Assembly: GCA_028564925.1 (NCBI GenBank)
Contig: CM053030.1
Span: forward strand, 271,806,492-271,870,491
Direction: 5' to 3'
From: Lithobates sylvaticus
Taxonomy: Eukaryota; Chordata; Amphibia; Anura; Ranidae
DNA length: 64,000 nucleotides
The notes below the pieces were generated by a model. That model was not told the DNA's origin, searched no databases, and saw only the letters and a list, made by a program, of their open reading frames with translations. The translations under genes and the position numbers were made by a program. Positions 1 to 11,679 of the stretch are shown here, piece by piece (within the stretch, counting starts at the first letter, position 1; every line of letters starts with the position of its first letter).

Positions 1-312
1 AAGGGTTAAAATCTTCCTTCCTATGTCAGGAACAGAGAGGAGGGGGCAGAGAGGCTGTAGTTATAGTATGTGAGAGCTGATTGGAGGAAAGGCACACCCC
101 CTCCACTCCAATCAGTTCTGAATAGACAAGCTTTCTGCTGAGCTCCCCCTCCCAACACAAATTAATCTCATGTGTCAGGAAAGTGACTCATGCTGATAAC
201 AGAGGAACGAAGCACCAGAGAGAAACCACACTTAGAGCTTTGGAGAGAGATAAGTAAATACCACATGTGTATATGCTTTGCTCAGATTCCATAACTGAGA
301 TTTTCAACCAAT
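1..312. other. Flank or intron, repeat-like, no gene
   Basis: No coding exon is visible. The purine-rich stretch with GGAGG and CCTCC segments resembles the interior of short TTAA-flanked elements common in frog genomes, but no terminal repeat pair is present, so this is a weak, memory-based assignment. Confidence 0.3.
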
Positions 313-316
313 TTAA

Positions 317-890
317 CCACTTAGCGAACACCCCCCCTAGCATTTACTGTGGCAGGGCGGTCCCTCTGCACCAGATCACGTGCCTTGTACATCACCTGGC
401 AGTTCTGGGTCTGGGGCACCCGATGTCTGCCAGGAGCCACTGATCGTTCAGGACACAAGCAGAACAGCAGTCTGCCTATGTAAACAAGGCAGATTGTCAT
501 TCTGTCAGCGGGGAAGGCTTTGATCCTGTGTTTCTGCACAGCAGTAACACGGATATATGCTATCCCCTAGTCAAAGCACCTCCCCCACAGTGAGTAGGCA
601 TATATTTAACCCTTTTATTGCCCCTGATGTTAATCCCTTCCCTGTCAGCATCATTAGTACAGTGACAGTGCATATTTTTTAGCACTGATCACTGTATTCG
701 TGTCACTGGTTCCCAAAAGGTGCCAGTTAGGTGTCCGATTTGTCCGCTGCAATATCACAGTCCCGCTATAAGTCGCTGATCGCCACCATTACTAGTAAAA
801 AATAAATAAATAAAAATATCCCATAGTTTGTAAACGCTATAACTTTTTCACAAACCAATCATAATACGCTTATTAAGATTTTTTTTGTGT
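317..890 (-). mobile_element. TTAA-flanked MITE fragment, reverse copy
   Basis: The left end is TTAA (313-316) followed by CCACTTAGCG. The interior (for example the CACTGATCACTGTATT-type stretch and the cacaaaccaatcataatacg stretch) corresponds in reverse orientation to the elements at 1007-1971 and 51974-52828. The other end is not recognisable. The TTAA target suggests piggyBac-type mobilisation. It contains no transposase. Confidence 0.6.
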
Positions 891-1006
891 CCTCTGTCTG
901 ACCTCAGTTGTATAATATGAACCATGATAGAGTTCAGGGCATCACAAAGGGTACTCTTCAGCTGCATCTATGTATCTATAAATAGTGAACAAATGTATCT
1001 ACTTAA

Positions 1007-1971
1007 CCACTACAATACTGGGCACTTTCGCCCTCTTCCTTCCCAGACTAATTTTCAGCTTTCAGTGCTCTCGCACTTTCAATGACAATTGCGCGGTCAT
1101 GCTACATTGTACCCAAATGACATTTTTATCATTTTGTTTGCACAAATAGAGCTTTATTTTGGTGGTATTTATTCACGACAATTTTTTGCGATATAAGCGA
1201 AAAAAAAAGTGGAAATTTGGAAAAAAAACAATATTTTCTTCTTTCTATTTTAAAAGAAATCCAATAAAATCAAATTTTGTCATAAATTTAAGCCAAAATG
1301 TATTCTGCTACATGTTTTTATTAAAAAAAATTCCGTTAAGTGTATAATAATTGGTTCGTGTGATCACGGACATATTTACGCAAATGATCATGTACAGATG
1401 TGTGCAGATGATCAAGGACATATGTGTGCAGATAATCATTGGGACATGTGATTTTACTGGGACATATGTGGGGGACATGTGTTTTTATTATTTGGCGACA
1501 TGTGTTTTTATTATTTGGGGACATGTGTTTTTATTATTTGGGGACATGTGTGTTTTGGGGACATGTATGTTGGGGACATGTGTGTTTACACTAGACTGGT
1601 GATCAGTGAGTAAAAAGCTGTAAAAAACAGCTCATACTCACTGATCACCAGCCGGCTGCAGCGATCCGCTCTCCTCTCCTCAGCGACAACTTCCGTGTGA
1701 GGAGAGGAGAGCCTAGCAACTGGCTGTTTGCTTACATCACATGACGGCTGTGATTGGACATGGCCGTCATGTGATCAGGAGGGCCAATCACAGAGCCCTC
1801 TTGCCGATCCGAGATGCGCCGTGTCCGGGTGACACAAGCGCATCGGTATTGCGCCGCTGTGCGGGCAATCGCGCGCGATCCCCCTACTTCTGAAGGATGT
1901 TCAGGAACGTCCTATCAGAAGTAGAAGGCTCCCACCCGGCCGTATATGTGCAGTGGCTGGGTGGGAAGTAG
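1007..1971 (+). mobile_element. TTAA-flanked MITE (piggyBac-like ends)
   Basis: TTAA lies at both borders (1003-1006 and 1972-1975). The ends are short inverted repeats: CCACTAC on the left, and on the right a sequence whose complement reads CTACTTCCCACCC. The interior includes the conserved segment with AAATAGAGCTTTATTTTGG that recurs at 52106. There is no coding capacity; short open frames here are chance. An internal minisatellite lies at 1462-1600. Confidence 0.75.
1462..1600. repeat. Minisatellite, about 20-bp units
   Basis: Repeated units of the form GGGGACATGTGTTTTTATTATTT, some shortened to GGGGACATGT. The array sits inside the TTAA element at 1007-1971 and probably expanded after it inserted. 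Confidence 0.8.
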
Positions 1972-1975
1972 TTAA

Positions 1976-2928
1976 ACAAAAATTATTCTCACATACAGTA
2001 GGTACCATTTGCAAACTGTATATACAAAAATATTGTTTAAATAAAGACCTATACAAAATGCTTGCCCTATGTGTACATACATGCTGTACTTTTTTATTTT
2101 TGGGATTCAGAACTATCATATCTACTGTCTATTGATTATATAATTGTATTTGTTTTATAAATGCTTCTACCTAACAAAATGTCCTAATGTTTGAGGTCAT
2201 TGTATTTACAGTGGCTAGTGAACACACAAAATAGCATCAAATTTATTTTTTCAAAACTTTCACAATGTTTCTCAATATACTGAATGCATGCTGAGCAGCT
2301 CCCCATGTGCAATGTTATTTAGGCTATTAAATGTGGCATTACAATGAAGGCAATAACAGGGTGAATGTCCTGATTAGGCATGTGGCCGGCAGTAGCATGC
2401 TTTCTTAATTATATTGTTAGAACTATCATTAGCATGCTCCACTGGGTCATTGAATGACAATGTAAGTCTAATGCAAAACCAAACAAAACTATGCTTTCAT
2501 TTATTCTTTCTTTTTTAACTTATCATGTGTTCTATTAATTGTTGTCCTTCGAAAACATTTTGTAATATCAGTGTTAGCAAAACATAAATGGCATAATTAT
2601 GTGCTAAACGGAGAGCTAACGTAAACAAAAAAATTACTTTGTGAGAAGAAAATTTGGCAGTATAATATACAGTTCAAAAATGTGCGCAAAAAATACTAAC
2701 ACAGATATTCAGATGATTCACATTACTGTGACCTCATGTGCAAAGTCTTCTGCCATACTAAAATCTATGTAAAAATCATTACTAGGTGTTAAGAAACAAA
2801 AATATCACCTGTCGTGAAAAAAACAGACCTCTTTACCTGTAATAAAAAGACTGTAAATACTAATCTTTGCCAGTTCACCCTTTTCTCCAAAATCCTCAAG
2901 GAAACAAACACTTTTGGAAGGGGTTCCC
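1976..2928. other. AT-rich non-coding stretch
   Basis: AT-rich sequence with no recognised exon, terminal repeats or RNA gene. It is probably downstream intron or flank of slc6a3. Confidence 0.4.
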
Positions 2929-3045
2929 TGCAGTTCTCACTACTTTTGTCGAAAACTCACTACCTTGGTTTTCGACATCACTGTAGGACACAGTAGGACA
3001 CAGTAGTGGTGTGAAGGTAGGTGAGAAGAACCAGTGAGAACTGCA
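2929..3045. mobile_element. Small inverted-repeat element
   Basis: The ends TGCAGTTCTCACT and AGTGAGAACTGCA are perfect 13-bp inverted repeats. The interior has a short direct repeat, GTAGGACACA, at 2982-3001. The length of 117 bp is small for a MITE. No clear target duplication is seen, so the family is unknown. Confidence 0.45.
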
Positions 3046-3606
3046 TAAACCCAGATGATTCACACTCAACACCTTGACCTTTTCTTTTTATGGAGACAGA
3101 AAAACTTGCTAACACTGTACCTTTGAAGCAGGCTTGAGGTATTTGTCTCATACTGTTAGCACATCCTTCTCAACCATATTCCCTACACAGATTCTCCAGT
3201 GCTGCTTGGGTTATGGATAGACTTTTAAATCCCCCAAAAATGTTTCCCAAAATCCCAAACTTTGACTTTGAGATATGTAGGAGTGTTTTTTTTTTAAACC
3301 ACGATACCTTTTGCTGGTTTTCAAAGGTCTATTTCAGATTGCAGTGTCCAAGAGTCAGTTCTTTGTGCTACATAATCTACCAGGACTTTGTTTAGTAGGC
3401 TCCAGAGTGCTGTGACACAGGTGTGATGCAGAGAACTCTGCCTGGTTTGTTGGCTGGCCAATTCCTGATGTGTTTGTAATATGGAGTTTGGAACTATTCT
3501 AACAGGGTCCTTTTCCTAACTGAGGGCCGTTCCTAAAAAAATGCAGGCTATGTGACTTGGAATTAGATGACCTCTCTTTTTGAAAAAGCTGTGCCCTGAT
3601 CAAAAG
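3046..3606. other. Non-coding stretch, last slc6a3 exon not found
   Basis: I searched for the expected final DAT exon (a short tail ending in His-Trp-Leu plus stop) on the minus strand and found no convincing match here or elsewhere below 4749. A chance CACTGG near 3192 does not fit the expected neighbouring residues. Confidence 0.35.
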
Positions 3607-3609
3607 TAA

Positions 3610-3775
3610 GGCCCCATAGACACTATTCGATTTTCTGCAGAGTTTGTCTTCAGATTTACCAAAACCATGTAATGCAAGGGTCTGCCTGATTGTATACAAA
3701 TTGACCTCATACTATATGGTTTTGGTAAATCTGAAGACAAAAATATGCAGAAAATCTAATAGTGTGTATGGGGTC
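3610..3775. mobile_element. Harbinger-type MITE
   Basis: Bordered by TAA (3607-3609) and TAA (3776-3778). The ends are inverted repeats: GGCCCCATAGACACTATT on the left and its near complement AATAGTGTGTATGGGGTC on the right. Inner arms also pair (CTGAAGACAAA against TTTGTCTTCAG). The terminus GGCCCCATAGACAC resembles the AGCCCCATACACAC end of the large Harbinger at 54625, which suggests cross-mobilisation. Confidence 0.75.
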
Positions 3776-3778
3776 TAA

Positions 3779-3930
3779 GGCTTGATTCACACCTATGCAT
3801 TTTTAGTGCTTTTTGCATTTTGCTGATTTGCACTACAGCCCATTTAACATGGTTTCCTATGGAACACTTTCTGTAGAGCAAATCTGAAAAATGCAAAAAG
3901 CACTAAAAATGCATAGGTGTGAATCAAGCC
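3779..3930. mobile_element. Palindromic Harbinger-type MITE
   Basis: TAA on both sides (3776-3778, shared with the preceding element, and 3931-3933). Inverted arms of about 60 bp begin GGCTTGATTCACACCTATGC and carry the TTTTTAGTGCTTTTTGCAT segment, so the whole element is a foldback. It is non-coding. Confidence 0.75.
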
Positions 3931-3933
3931 TAA

Positions 3934-4749
3934 GTGGGCTGGAGCTATGTCAGACTACCTCAAGTTTTGTGAAAAGTTTTGTTTGTGGTAGCTGTGTGCC
4001 CCTGTAGTTGTAACCTGTCCAGAGACTGTCAGCACTGAACAGCTATGTTAGTAAGTAAAAATATTTTGCATGTTCCACCTTCTCATTCCTCCATTTCAAG
4101 CTTTAATTAAGCATTTAAAAGGTTACCTAAGGAATGGACATGCATTGCAGCAAAAAATTTGTGAAATGCTATGAGACAGGGTATTTTCAGAAGGAGATCA
4201 CACTTGAAAAATCAAGGACCTTCTGAGTGGAGGATCTATACTAAAGATAATTCAGGCAATCTATCTTCAACTTATGCAGAGGCTAAGATCTTACCCAGGT
4301 ACAGAGAGAAAGTGGATGTAAATTGCCAGAATTGGTAATCTCCATCCCCACCAAAAAACAGGGTTATAGTTGCAACATTTACGTTACATTTTAAAAGAAG
4401 TTGTCAAACATCATCACATTGGTGTTTCACTGTCCAGTTAGCAAGCTGTGAAGCTGAAGAAAGAATCAAATGGCATTCAATGTGGCAGAGCATTGAACAG
4501 TCATTTGAACTATCAGCATGAAGTGAATCAAGATAATCAAGGTCTGATCTTGGTTCATTTTAGTAAATCTGAAAGTTTAAATTCCATTTCCTAATCTTTC
4601 CCTTTTTACTGATACACAATTTATATAAAATAAGTTATTCAAAATCTATATTATTCTTTTAAACTGAAGCTTAAATTTAAGAAAACAAGTCAATGCATAC
4701 ATTTAGAAGAACATTTTACTGGTAATATGATGTGCGGTAAAAGACTTAC
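3934..4749. other. slc6a3 intron 14, non-coding
   Basis: Sequence downstream, in gene orientation, of the exon-14 donor. No repeat ends or exon recognised. AT-rich and probably intronic. Confidence 0.5.
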
Positions 4750-4821
4750 AGTAAACTGGCGTACTTCTCCACTTTCTATCAGCTCATAATCTTTTTCAGG
4801 GGTTATTGAATATGCAATTTT
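4750..4821 (-). CDS. slc6a3: slc6a3 coding exon 14 (dopamine transporter C-tail)
   Basis: The 72-bp exon encodes 24 residues, KIAYSITPEKDYELIESGEV followed by RQFT. Human DAT has the closely similar LAYAIAPEKD...GEVRQFT at this place. An acceptor (TTTCAG) lies just above 4821 and a donor (GTAAGT) just below 4750. This is the cytoplasmic tail just after transmembrane helix 12. The few remaining residues, expected on one more exon, were not found in the window. No stop or frameshift is present. Confidence 0.93.
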
Positions 4822-4910
4822 CTGAAATAGAAAAGTCATATATATTCATGTAAAATCTATAAATCTATAGTCATAATACAGTTTCAGTGTAATAAAGTAG
4901 TTATACACAC

Positions 4911-5078
4911 CTTACGAAAGGATCCAGGAATTGTACAAAATTTATATATGGCATAAATGGGAACCAAGGCCATGGATGATAGGGCAATTAACCAGCCAAC
5001 AACATTTGCCCATTCCGGGAATGTGTAGTTTCCATATTTTGGCGATCTATACGTAACAATACTAACAACGACCACAAA
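4911..5078 (-). CDS. slc6a3: slc6a3 coding exon 13 (TM11-TM12 region)
   Basis: 168 bp, 56 codons, beginning [20 protein letters not shown] and ending GSFRK. It covers the end of TM11, the last extracellular loop and TM12 ([19 protein letters not shown]). Acceptor TTTCTAG and donor GTGTGT flank it, phase 0 on both sides. The residues [18 protein letters not shown] and KFCTIPGSF follow human DAT more closely than the noradrenaline transporter. The length matches what I recall for the human exon. The frame is open. Confidence 0.95.
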
Positions 5079-5378
5079 CTAGAAAAAAATATATCATATT
5101 AACTATGCAGAAATGCAGAAAAATTGTTTCAGTATATCTGTAGACATTAGTATTTTATATAATATCGAAAAAAATAAAATAACCAATGGCAACCAATCAA
5201 ATTTGATACAATAACATCATCAGCACAATGTAAACCATAGTTGGCTACTATGGGCTAGTGTAACATTGCTGTTTGTCTTTCTAAATCCTCTAAAAATTAT
5301 GAAATCAATCATGAATTGGAACTGGAAAGGAAAAAAATCAAAACAACATTTTCCATACACATTTTTACACACGTAGCC
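5079..5378. other. slc6a3 intron 12, unique part
   Basis: Ordinary intron sequence upstream, in gene orientation, of exon 13. A pyrimidine tract adjoins the exon-13 acceptor. Nothing else seen. Confidence 0.5.
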
Positions 5379-5883
5379 TCCCGGGCGGTATTCCCGAGTC
5401 TGGCTCGGGGTGAGATTTTAGTACCAAAAGCGGTATTCCCGAGCCAGACTCGGGATCGCATCGTAGGATCCATGTAGATGTTACTTACCTTGTCCCCTGG
5501 ATCCTGCAATGTCTCCCTGCTGTGATCTGCGAGCCGCCGTGTCTCGCTCGATCCACAGTGTCGGGCTCTGTATCAAGTAATTACAAATCCCCTTTGTCCC
5601 TAGTGGTTTGTCCAGTGTCCTGCATGTAGTGTTATATTATAAATACTATTCTTTATGCCAGGAAACTGGAGATTGTCCATAGCAACCAAAACATTTCCCT
5701 TTACATCAAAAGTGCTTTTAGACCAGCTAGAAAACAGCGATAATAAATTAGAATCACTTGCAGAATTGAGCGATAGTGATTTGTGGGGAAATTTATCATC
5801 AAACACTAAAAGTAATGACAGCGACAATTCTGCAACTGAGTGAATTTCTGTGTTTTTGAATTTGATTACATTATTGAATAATT

Positions 5884-5926
<43 letters not shown>

Positions 5927-5940
5927 ATTTGTTATTATTA

Positions 5941-6024
<84 letters not shown>

Positions 6025-6207
6025 ATAATTTATGATTTCGTATTTCAAACTTTATCATACCCGGGATGTCTATTAGACTCTTGTTTGGATGGATTTAAGT
6101 GAATTATTTCTAAGAATTACAGGCCTACAATATAAAACGCCAAATTTCCATGCAAAATAATGGTACCGCTTTCAGGACCTAAAATCTGAAATAATCAGGG
6201 AGGTTAA
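5379..6207. mobile_element. TTAA-type element with piggyBac-like ends, degenerate
   Basis: The left end is CCTCCCGGGCGGTATTCCC, containing a repeated CCCGAGTCTGGCTCGGG palindrome. The right end is CAGGGAGG followed by TTAA (6208-6211). The left target is degraded (GTAG instead of TTAA). An open stretch at 5655-5843 contains an acidic Ser/Asp-rich peptide (LAELSDSDLWGN, SNDSDNSATE) reminiscent of piggyBac transposase N-termini, but no catalytic region is present. Long ATT and AT repeats interrupt the right half. Confidence 0.55.
5888..6020. repeat. Microsatellites (ATT)n and (AT)n
   Basis: About 14 TTA/ATT units (5888-5931) are followed by nearly 80 bp of AT dinucleotides (5947-6020). They sit inside the element at 5379-6207. 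Confidence 0.95.
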
Positions 6208-6211
6208 ACAC

Positions 6212-8414
6212 AAATTGATATAGAACATTATATGAATACCATAACCTGTTTAAAAAGATTTGTGAACAAAATCTGTATGTATGCATATCATTTGACACAT
6301 GCTGCAGAAAAGATCCACATAATCATGCAAGAAAATGATTGAGCATGTTGCTGCATTAAATGCATTGGTATACTATATAACAGCAAAAAGCTATTAGCAA
6401 AAAGTGTGTACAGGTAATATTAGATCAAAACATCAAGATATGCTATAGGCTGTAACAAGGTAAAAGTGAAGTTTTCACATATAAAGTAAAATCATGAAGA
6501 TGTGGCGCAGATGTAAATTACTTTTGGGTTCGTGCTGCCAAAGCTGCCTAACTAGTTGTAGAAAATAAAAGGTTTGGGGGTCCTTTTGTTTAAACCTGTA
6601 ATACCTTTACATCATTCAAAACACTATATTCCATTTTGTCTAATTAGTTATTTACTACTGTAACTGACACCTCCAGTTAATTGCATACAGCTTCCATCCC
6701 TACTATCCAGTGTATCCTGTCAAAGGAATTCATACTGAAACTTCTTGACTCTGATGCCATTCTTTGTGCTTCCAATAACCTTTACCCTAAAAATGGAGAC
6801 ATCAATTGTCAACCTGGCCATGCCATGCGTTCGCCTCCCTTCACCCCCCTTTAACTATGCTTTTGCCCTCCCTTCATTCTGGCAATCTTTGTGACTGTCC
6901 TCTGTCCTTTGCCACTGGACAACCTATGTGCTCAGTCTGCTTCTTCCCTAAGCAACCGTTGTGTCTATTCTCTCTCTTCTTAAACATATGCCTCCCCCAT
7001 GTGTTTTTCTACACCTCCTTCCTTCTTCCAGGCTGAGTGGTTTTCCTCCCTCTTTATGCTAGAGCTACAGCTAAATATTTATTCACTGCATCCTTCAGAT
7101 TTGTTAGCAAACTGACATTGCAATACCTTGTAATGTGCTCTCCCCAGAACCACCAAAAAAAGGAGACATTAAAGGAGACACAGATTGCTCAACAAATACT
7201 TATTTTTATAATTATATCTGAATAGTTGGACCATAATAACATGTTAGTGAAATCTGAAACTATAAATCTGTGTGCAATAGAGAATGAAGGAATTAGGAAA
7301 TGTACAAAATAATAATTCTTTAGACTGGCTTGAATAAGAGTAAATATTTACACAATCTCTTTCCTTTGTAAATTAGCATTAACAAAGAAGGCCAATATCT
7401 AAGTATTATTTTACAAATAAAGAGTAATAATGGATAAGCATAATATAAAAGAACATCAATTTACAAAAGGACACTGGCTCAATTGACATTGGTGGTCTTT
7501 GATCCAATGATCCTGTAATCCACTCCTGCAAGTGTCTATCATATCGGCATCTTATTTCTTTGGGAAGGACACATCATTATATAAATTATATTTATGATAC
7601 ATTTTCCTTTTATTTTTTGATAAGTTATTAAACTGCGTAATTTTTCAAAGTTATTTTTTTGTTGATTACTTCATTTAATATAAAAACCTATGCTTTGTCT
7701 ACAAAACCAAATACCAGAACAATATATTATAGTGAGCAGGTTTGATCCAAAATATTGTATTCTTTAGCCTATTATTTATTCACACTTTCAAGAATAAAGG
7801 GCTTGACCTATGCATCATATTGGGAGTCTACACAGCAGAATTCCTGCCAGCATATATTTGATATTCCAGTTATTGCAGGGGTTAGTGTTCCAGCAGTGCT
7901 GAGGGCTAGTTAGAATATACCAAAGCTGTGTGTTTATCCATATGTAACATCTTAGAAGAAAGATTATATGATCAATCCATTAATTCCACCTCCATATGTA
8001 TGATTTATATAGCTAAACTGAGTTAGAGAGGTTTATCTGATAATATTTAGACCATGGCATCAAGTAGTCAAATGCCATCATGTAGAAACTAAGTGCAAGA
8101 TGTTGTATAATACCTAAAGATAGAGAGTCCCCGCTAAAGACAACATTTAGGTGGCCCTAGATACAGACAACAATTTCGTTTGAAATACAGCTTGTAATAT
8201 AGCACCAGGTAAGTTAATAAAGCACAAATCATTTATAGTACATATTCAGAGTCAGAGCGATAGTGAGGAGGTACCTTCAGTGGATCATGGACCCTAAGTA
8301 ACTGTGACAAAGGGCCACTTTAATTCACTGCAAGGAAAAATGTCAAGGAGGTTCAATAGTAAGAACAATCTGGCCTAGGTTTTTTCAACTATAATTGTGT
8401 GTTATTCAACTTAC
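6212..8414. other. slc6a3 intron 12, no gene or repeat recognised
   Basis: About 2.2 kb of AT-rich intron. Short open frames (for example 6806-7036) lack domain features and splice context. I see no terminal repeats or LINE motifs. Confidence 0.5.
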
Positions 8415-8515
8415 CAGGAGAAAACAGGGACTGACAAACTTCCAGCAAAGTCTCCAGTACAATCCTGGTCGTTTTCCAATCATCTCCTCTATGTCATCAC
8501 TAAATCGATCTACAC
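8415..8515 (-). CDS. slc6a3: slc6a3 coding exon 12
   Basis: 101 bp. Read with the last base of exon 11 it encodes [20 protein letters not shown] then [14 protein letters not shown]. Human DAT has [34 protein letters not shown] here, so this is the intracellular loop 5 to TM11 region. Acceptor CATCTAG and donor GTAAGT are present. Phase 1 in and 0 out matches its neighbours. Confidence 0.94.
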
Positions 8516-9430
8516 CTAGATGAAAGTAAAGAAAGCTAGTAATTGTACATATCTTTAAAACAAAATTGTTAGCAAAACATCAAAGAAATATACCAGACTT
8601 ATGGATCACTTTTCTATTCAACAACATTGGTGCCAAGTCTCATTTTTACCAACAACCCTTGATGGGTGAGATAGGAAGGGCCACCACTTCTGACGTATTT
8701 TTACAAAAAAAATACTAATTACCTGACTTTTCACGCAATAAAAAATAATAATAGTTTAAAAAATAAAATAAAAAACATTGCTTTAGATTGTTTTGTTCCT
8801 CAATATTTACTATCATGTACCCAATTAATGAGGGGAGAATTCTGGCACATGGGCAGGTCGGGAATCAAGGAGCCATTTGTCCAAATGACTCCAATGCATT
8901 TTCCTGAGCACTACTAGACCCAATTATTTAATAATCAGTGGGAAGTTGTGATATTTTGCTACATCTTAGTAAATGACTACTTGGCTGTGTAGTTTATATA
9001 TTTATATGGTTATATATTAGTTAACATACCCTGGGCATATACACCCATAAAACTTACACAGGGCATGCATAACAAATCCTGTCCCTCTGCCCCTGTTGCT
9101 GCTCCCCCTACCATTCTTGCCAACAATTAATAGCTGTCAAAGGCCAGGACGTGCTAAGTATTTCAGTAGCAGCATCTGTAATGAATAACTGAACTTTTAA
9201 GCATTTTTTGTAAACTGTTTAGGTACAATAATCAGAAATAAAGTGTTACATTTTTGTTGCAATCTATTTATATGCTTTATTCATATACAAATTAAATAAA
9301 TTGCCTTTGGTCTGCATATTATGTCAGTTTTTTAACCTCTCATTAACCCTCAATTACCCTAATCACCTCAAGTTAACCCCACCCACGTCTTCTGCTATTA
9401 ATCATTCTTTTTCTGCTAACTTTCTCTATT
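8516..9430. other. slc6a3 intron 11 segment, no gene
   Basis: Non-coding, AT-rich. A pyrimidine tract precedes the exon-12 acceptor. The part near 9330-9430 is rich in TTAACC and may belong to the tail of the adjoining Penelope-like element, but I cannot show it. Confidence 0.4.
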
Positions 9431-11152
9431 TTAATTCTTCAACCACTTCCCTACCACTGAAGTGATGTTTGCAATACCTGCAATGCTGATACAGGCTGAT
9501 ATTGATTTAACCAGGAGATCTCCCAGGTTTTTTGCCCTTTTGGCCACCATGCTAGGTGATGGACCAACTATTTTTGCCAGTCCGGGAGTACTTGTCAATA
9601 TGCCCCAATGTTTATTGAGGATATCGCGGACTATGTCCCATTGAGCCCCATATTGTGTAATTACCCTTGTGTATCCATTTTGCCTGTTCTTATTAGTATT
9701 GGATCTTTTTTTAGGGGTAATGGTCAGCAAGTCCTCCCTATTACGGCCCGCTACCTTGTTCTTAGCCCTTCTAAGCTGGTTATGGGTATAGCCCCGTTCC
9801 CTAAATCTCTTGTAGAGGTCTTTACTCTCATTGCTATAGTCCGAGGATTTGGAACAGTTTCGTTTGAGACGAAGAAACTGTCCCACTGGAATTCCATCCT
9901 TGAGCCACCTGGGATGGTGGCTATCTGCTTGTAGGAGGGTGTTAGCCGCTGTCTCCTTACGATAAGTGCAGGTATGGATGGTATTCCCCATTACTGAAAT
10001 CCACAGATCCAGGAATGAAATTTTCATTTGGCTGAAAGAAAATGTCAGCCGGATGTTGTAATCATTGACATTTAGTTGTTCCATGAATAAGTGGAGTTCC
10101 AGTAAGGTACCGGTCCAGATTAGTAACACATCATCGATGTACCTTAGCCATGTGTGTACATGGCCAAGGTACATCGAGTTGAGGTACACTATACTCTCCT
10201 CCCAGAAACCCAAGTGTAAGCATGCACATGCCGGTGCTCATGAGGCCCCCATGGATGTCCCCTTAATTTGCTGGTAAAATTTGCTTAAAAATTGAAAGCA
10301 GTTATTCTCTAGAGCATATTTCAATAGTTCCACAATAAACTCATTTTGATGGGCACATCCAGGGAAGTGGTAGGAGAGATACTCTTCCACTGCTCGTAGT
10401 CCACGATTGTGGGGAATTGATGTGTATAATGTTTCGACGTCTACTCCCACAAGCCAAGCGTCATGGGGTATTTTAAGGTCTTTAATCTTAGCCAGGACAT
10501 CTCTTGTGTCCTGGACATAGGATCTGAGGTGTGTGACCATATCTTTTAACAGGGAATCAAGATATTTCCCAACTTTATCCAGGGGTCCCTTGATGGCAGA
10601 CACTATGGGCCTACCGGGGGGGTTTTCTAGATTTTTGTGAATTTTTGGGATAATATAGAAAATGGGTAGATTATATTCATCTACCCTGAGATACTCGTAT
10701 TCGCGGTTGCTGAGAAGGCCCTCTTCTTTGGCGAACTTTAATTTTTCATTCAGAGTTTGGGCTATCAGGGGAAAAGGGTTATCTTCCAATAGTTTGTATG
10801 TATGAACATCTCCCAATAATCGTTTGACTTCATTTTCATACATCTCATTGTTTAGAATTACAATGTTCCCACCCTTATCACTTCTTTTAATTGTTATATC
10901 CTTCGCGTCTTGCAGTTCTTTAAGTGCTACCCGATCTTTTTTGGTAAGATTGTCATTCCCTTTTTGTATCCAGTCTATTTTGCCTAGATCGGTTTTTATT
11001 AGTTCCTGGAAGAGGCTTAAGTATTTATTTTTGCCAAAATGGGGCATATTTGTGGACCTGATAATGAGGTTGGACTCTCTACAGCATATTCCTGTTTCCC
11101 CCATCTTCCAGCATCCTTCCCTTCCCTCCTCTGCCCATCTCCCCGCCCCCAT
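9431..11152 (-). pseudogene. Penelope-like retroelement reverse transcriptase, broken
   Basis: Two long same-frame stretches on the minus strand give most of a reverse transcriptase of the Penelope-like (PLE) class. Going in the coding direction: an N-terminal block with KRSDKGGNIVILN; the finger motif FYIIPKIHK followed by GRPIVSAIKGP; RT motif A with GVDVETLYTSIP; motif B with GTSMGAS; motif C with RYIDD; then ISFLDLW and a basic thumb region (RKETAANTLLQADSHHP). PLEs normally end in a GIY-YIG endonuclease. That domain is missing here because the frame stops at VVGKWLKN, so the copy is 3'-truncated or of a form lacking the nuclease. The start is also incomplete. There is at least one break inside the RT. 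It lies in slc6a3 intron 11, opposite to the neighbouring DIRS fossil. Confidence 0.85.
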
Positions 11153-11160
11153 TTTTACTT

Positions 11161-11179
11161 CTTTTTTTTTTTTTTTTTA
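11161..11179. repeat. Poly-T tract
   Basis: An uninterrupted T run at the junction between the Penelope-like element and the DIRS fossil, possibly the A-tail of a retroelement on the minus strand. Confidence 0.6.
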
Positions 11180-11643
11180 TTCAGTTTTTACTTGTAAAGA
11201 GTCTTGCAAGACTGAAAAAAAAGCCTTTCCTGACAGACTTAAAATAGTTCTTTAGGCACCTGGGGAAAGATCGCTTTCCTCTCTTTGGCTCCTTACGGAT
11301 GAGGAGTGAAAGAAGGTGGACAAGAAAATTTTGATGTCAAACAATACCCCCAGATTGTATGCCTTCAAGGCAGAAGAAGCGGGGGGTCTGGGAAACACTC
11401 CCCTCATAGATGCAGCTGTGTTGTGTTTGGGAAAGCAGGTTACTCTACCTTTAGAAGATGCTGTGCCATGCAAGACAAGCTTGAGAGAGATTGACCAAGA
11501 CCTCAAGGAAACTTATGGGTTTGCTGGTATGGCCTGTAACCCTGCCCTGGCTCTAGTAGCTATGTCTAAGGCTATGGAAGCCTGGATAAAGAAGATAGTC
11601 TTCGTACCCAGGTGAGCTTCGGAACAGTTCTCCAGAAGTTCAG

Positions 11644-11679
11644 CTATGACTAAGCGCCTCTGAGGCGTGAAACGCGTAA
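11644..11679 (+). ncRNA. Degenerate hammerhead ribozyme-like motif
   Basis: The core GAAAC follows a 5-bp stem II (CGCCT, loop CTG, AGGCG). The upstream core half reads TGACTAAG, where CTGACGAAG would be expected of a working ribozyme. It is probably decayed and inactive. It is very like the motif at 37299-37333. Confidence 0.5.

Noticed and set aside
3021-3200. Candidate last slc6a3 exon on the minus strand (CACTGG near 3030 and 3192)
   Set aside because: Residues around it do not fit the conserved DAT C-terminus in the required phase.
5850-6035. Leu/Ile/Tyr repeat frame
   Set aside because: Translation of ATT and AT microsatellites.
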